NCBI GenBank assembly: GCA_028290165.1
Contig: JAQGKJ010000564.1
Span: forward strand, 1 to 5,935
DNA: 5,935 nt
Direction of reading: 5' to 3'
Origin: Bradyrhizobium sp.
Lineage (GTDB): Bacteria > Pseudomonadota > Alphaproteobacteria > Rhizobiales > Xanthobacteraceae
Under the pieces are notes generated by a model, which did no database searches, was not told the DNA's origin, and saw only the letters and a program-made list of their open reading frames with translations. This document shows, piece after piece, positions 5,800 to 5,935 of the stretch; positions within the stretch are counted from its first letter, which is position 1; every line of letters begins with the position of its first letter. Position numbers and translations under genes: made by a program.

Positions 5800-5935
5800 G
5801 GCCTGTCCAGTCCCGTCTTCAAAAAGATTCCGCTTTGCCGCTGACCCAAATCAAATCTATATCCTTGCTGTCTCGTCCCACAGAGGGGCGGCTCGCGATC
5901 GTCACGGACGCGGGGCGGGATGCGGTGGACGCGGC
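5800..5935 (+). repeat. Start of a dispersed intergenic repeat, truncated by the window edge
   Basis: The last 130 or so bases show no coding signal on either strand. From memory they resemble a family of dispersed intergenic sequences common in Bradyrhizobium genomes, recognisable by a CTGACCCAAATCAAATCTA-like segment followed by GGCGGCTCGCGATCGTCACG and a GATGCGGTGGACGCGGC end. The left boundary is approximate. The function of the family is unknown to me. It would continue beyond the window. Confidence 0.45.

Overview
The window looks like ordinary chromosomal sequence from a GC-rich alphaproteobacterium. Bradyrhizobium or a close relative is the best guess. The grounds are the codon use, a FixJ-type two-component pair, an orphan TrpX-like (ABC_sub_bind) binding-protein gene flanked by decayed paralogs, and a right-edge sequence I recognise from memory as a Bradyrhizobium-type intergenic repeat. 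No search was run, so the genus is an inference.

Left part (about 100 to 3720, all genes on the minus strand). Read in the direction of transcription there is: a membrane-bound sensor histidine kinase with a MASE1-like N-terminal region (3720 to 2050); a FixJ/LuxR-type response regulator only 2 nt downstream (2047 to 1433); a 115-residue membrane protein of unknown function (1280 to 933); and a TerC/YjbE-family membrane protein, probably a metal (manganese) exporter (778 to 107). Kinase and regulator clearly form one unit. The two membrane-protein genes follow after gaps of 152 and 154 nt, so they may have their own promoters. The first gap carries a tandem 14-bp direct repeat right at the end of the regulator gene, a plausible operator for this regulator or a related one.

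Right part (about 3900 to 5935, plus strand). One intact exported substrate-binding protein of the TrpX-like family (4582 to 5568) lies between two C-terminal leftovers of the same family (3938 to 4147 and 5588 to 5716). No permease or ATPase gene is in view. The 434-nt stretch 4148 to 4581 has no convincing gene. It is visibly richer in A+T, holds several small inverted repeats, and looks like degenerate intergenic repeat sequence. The last 130 or so bases look like the start of a dispersed intergenic repeat that runs off the window.

I found no RNA gene, CRISPR array, insertion sequence or obvious new biological system. The points most worth a second look are the tandem repeat behind the regulator gene, the small membrane protein beside it, and the row of decayed binding-protein copies.
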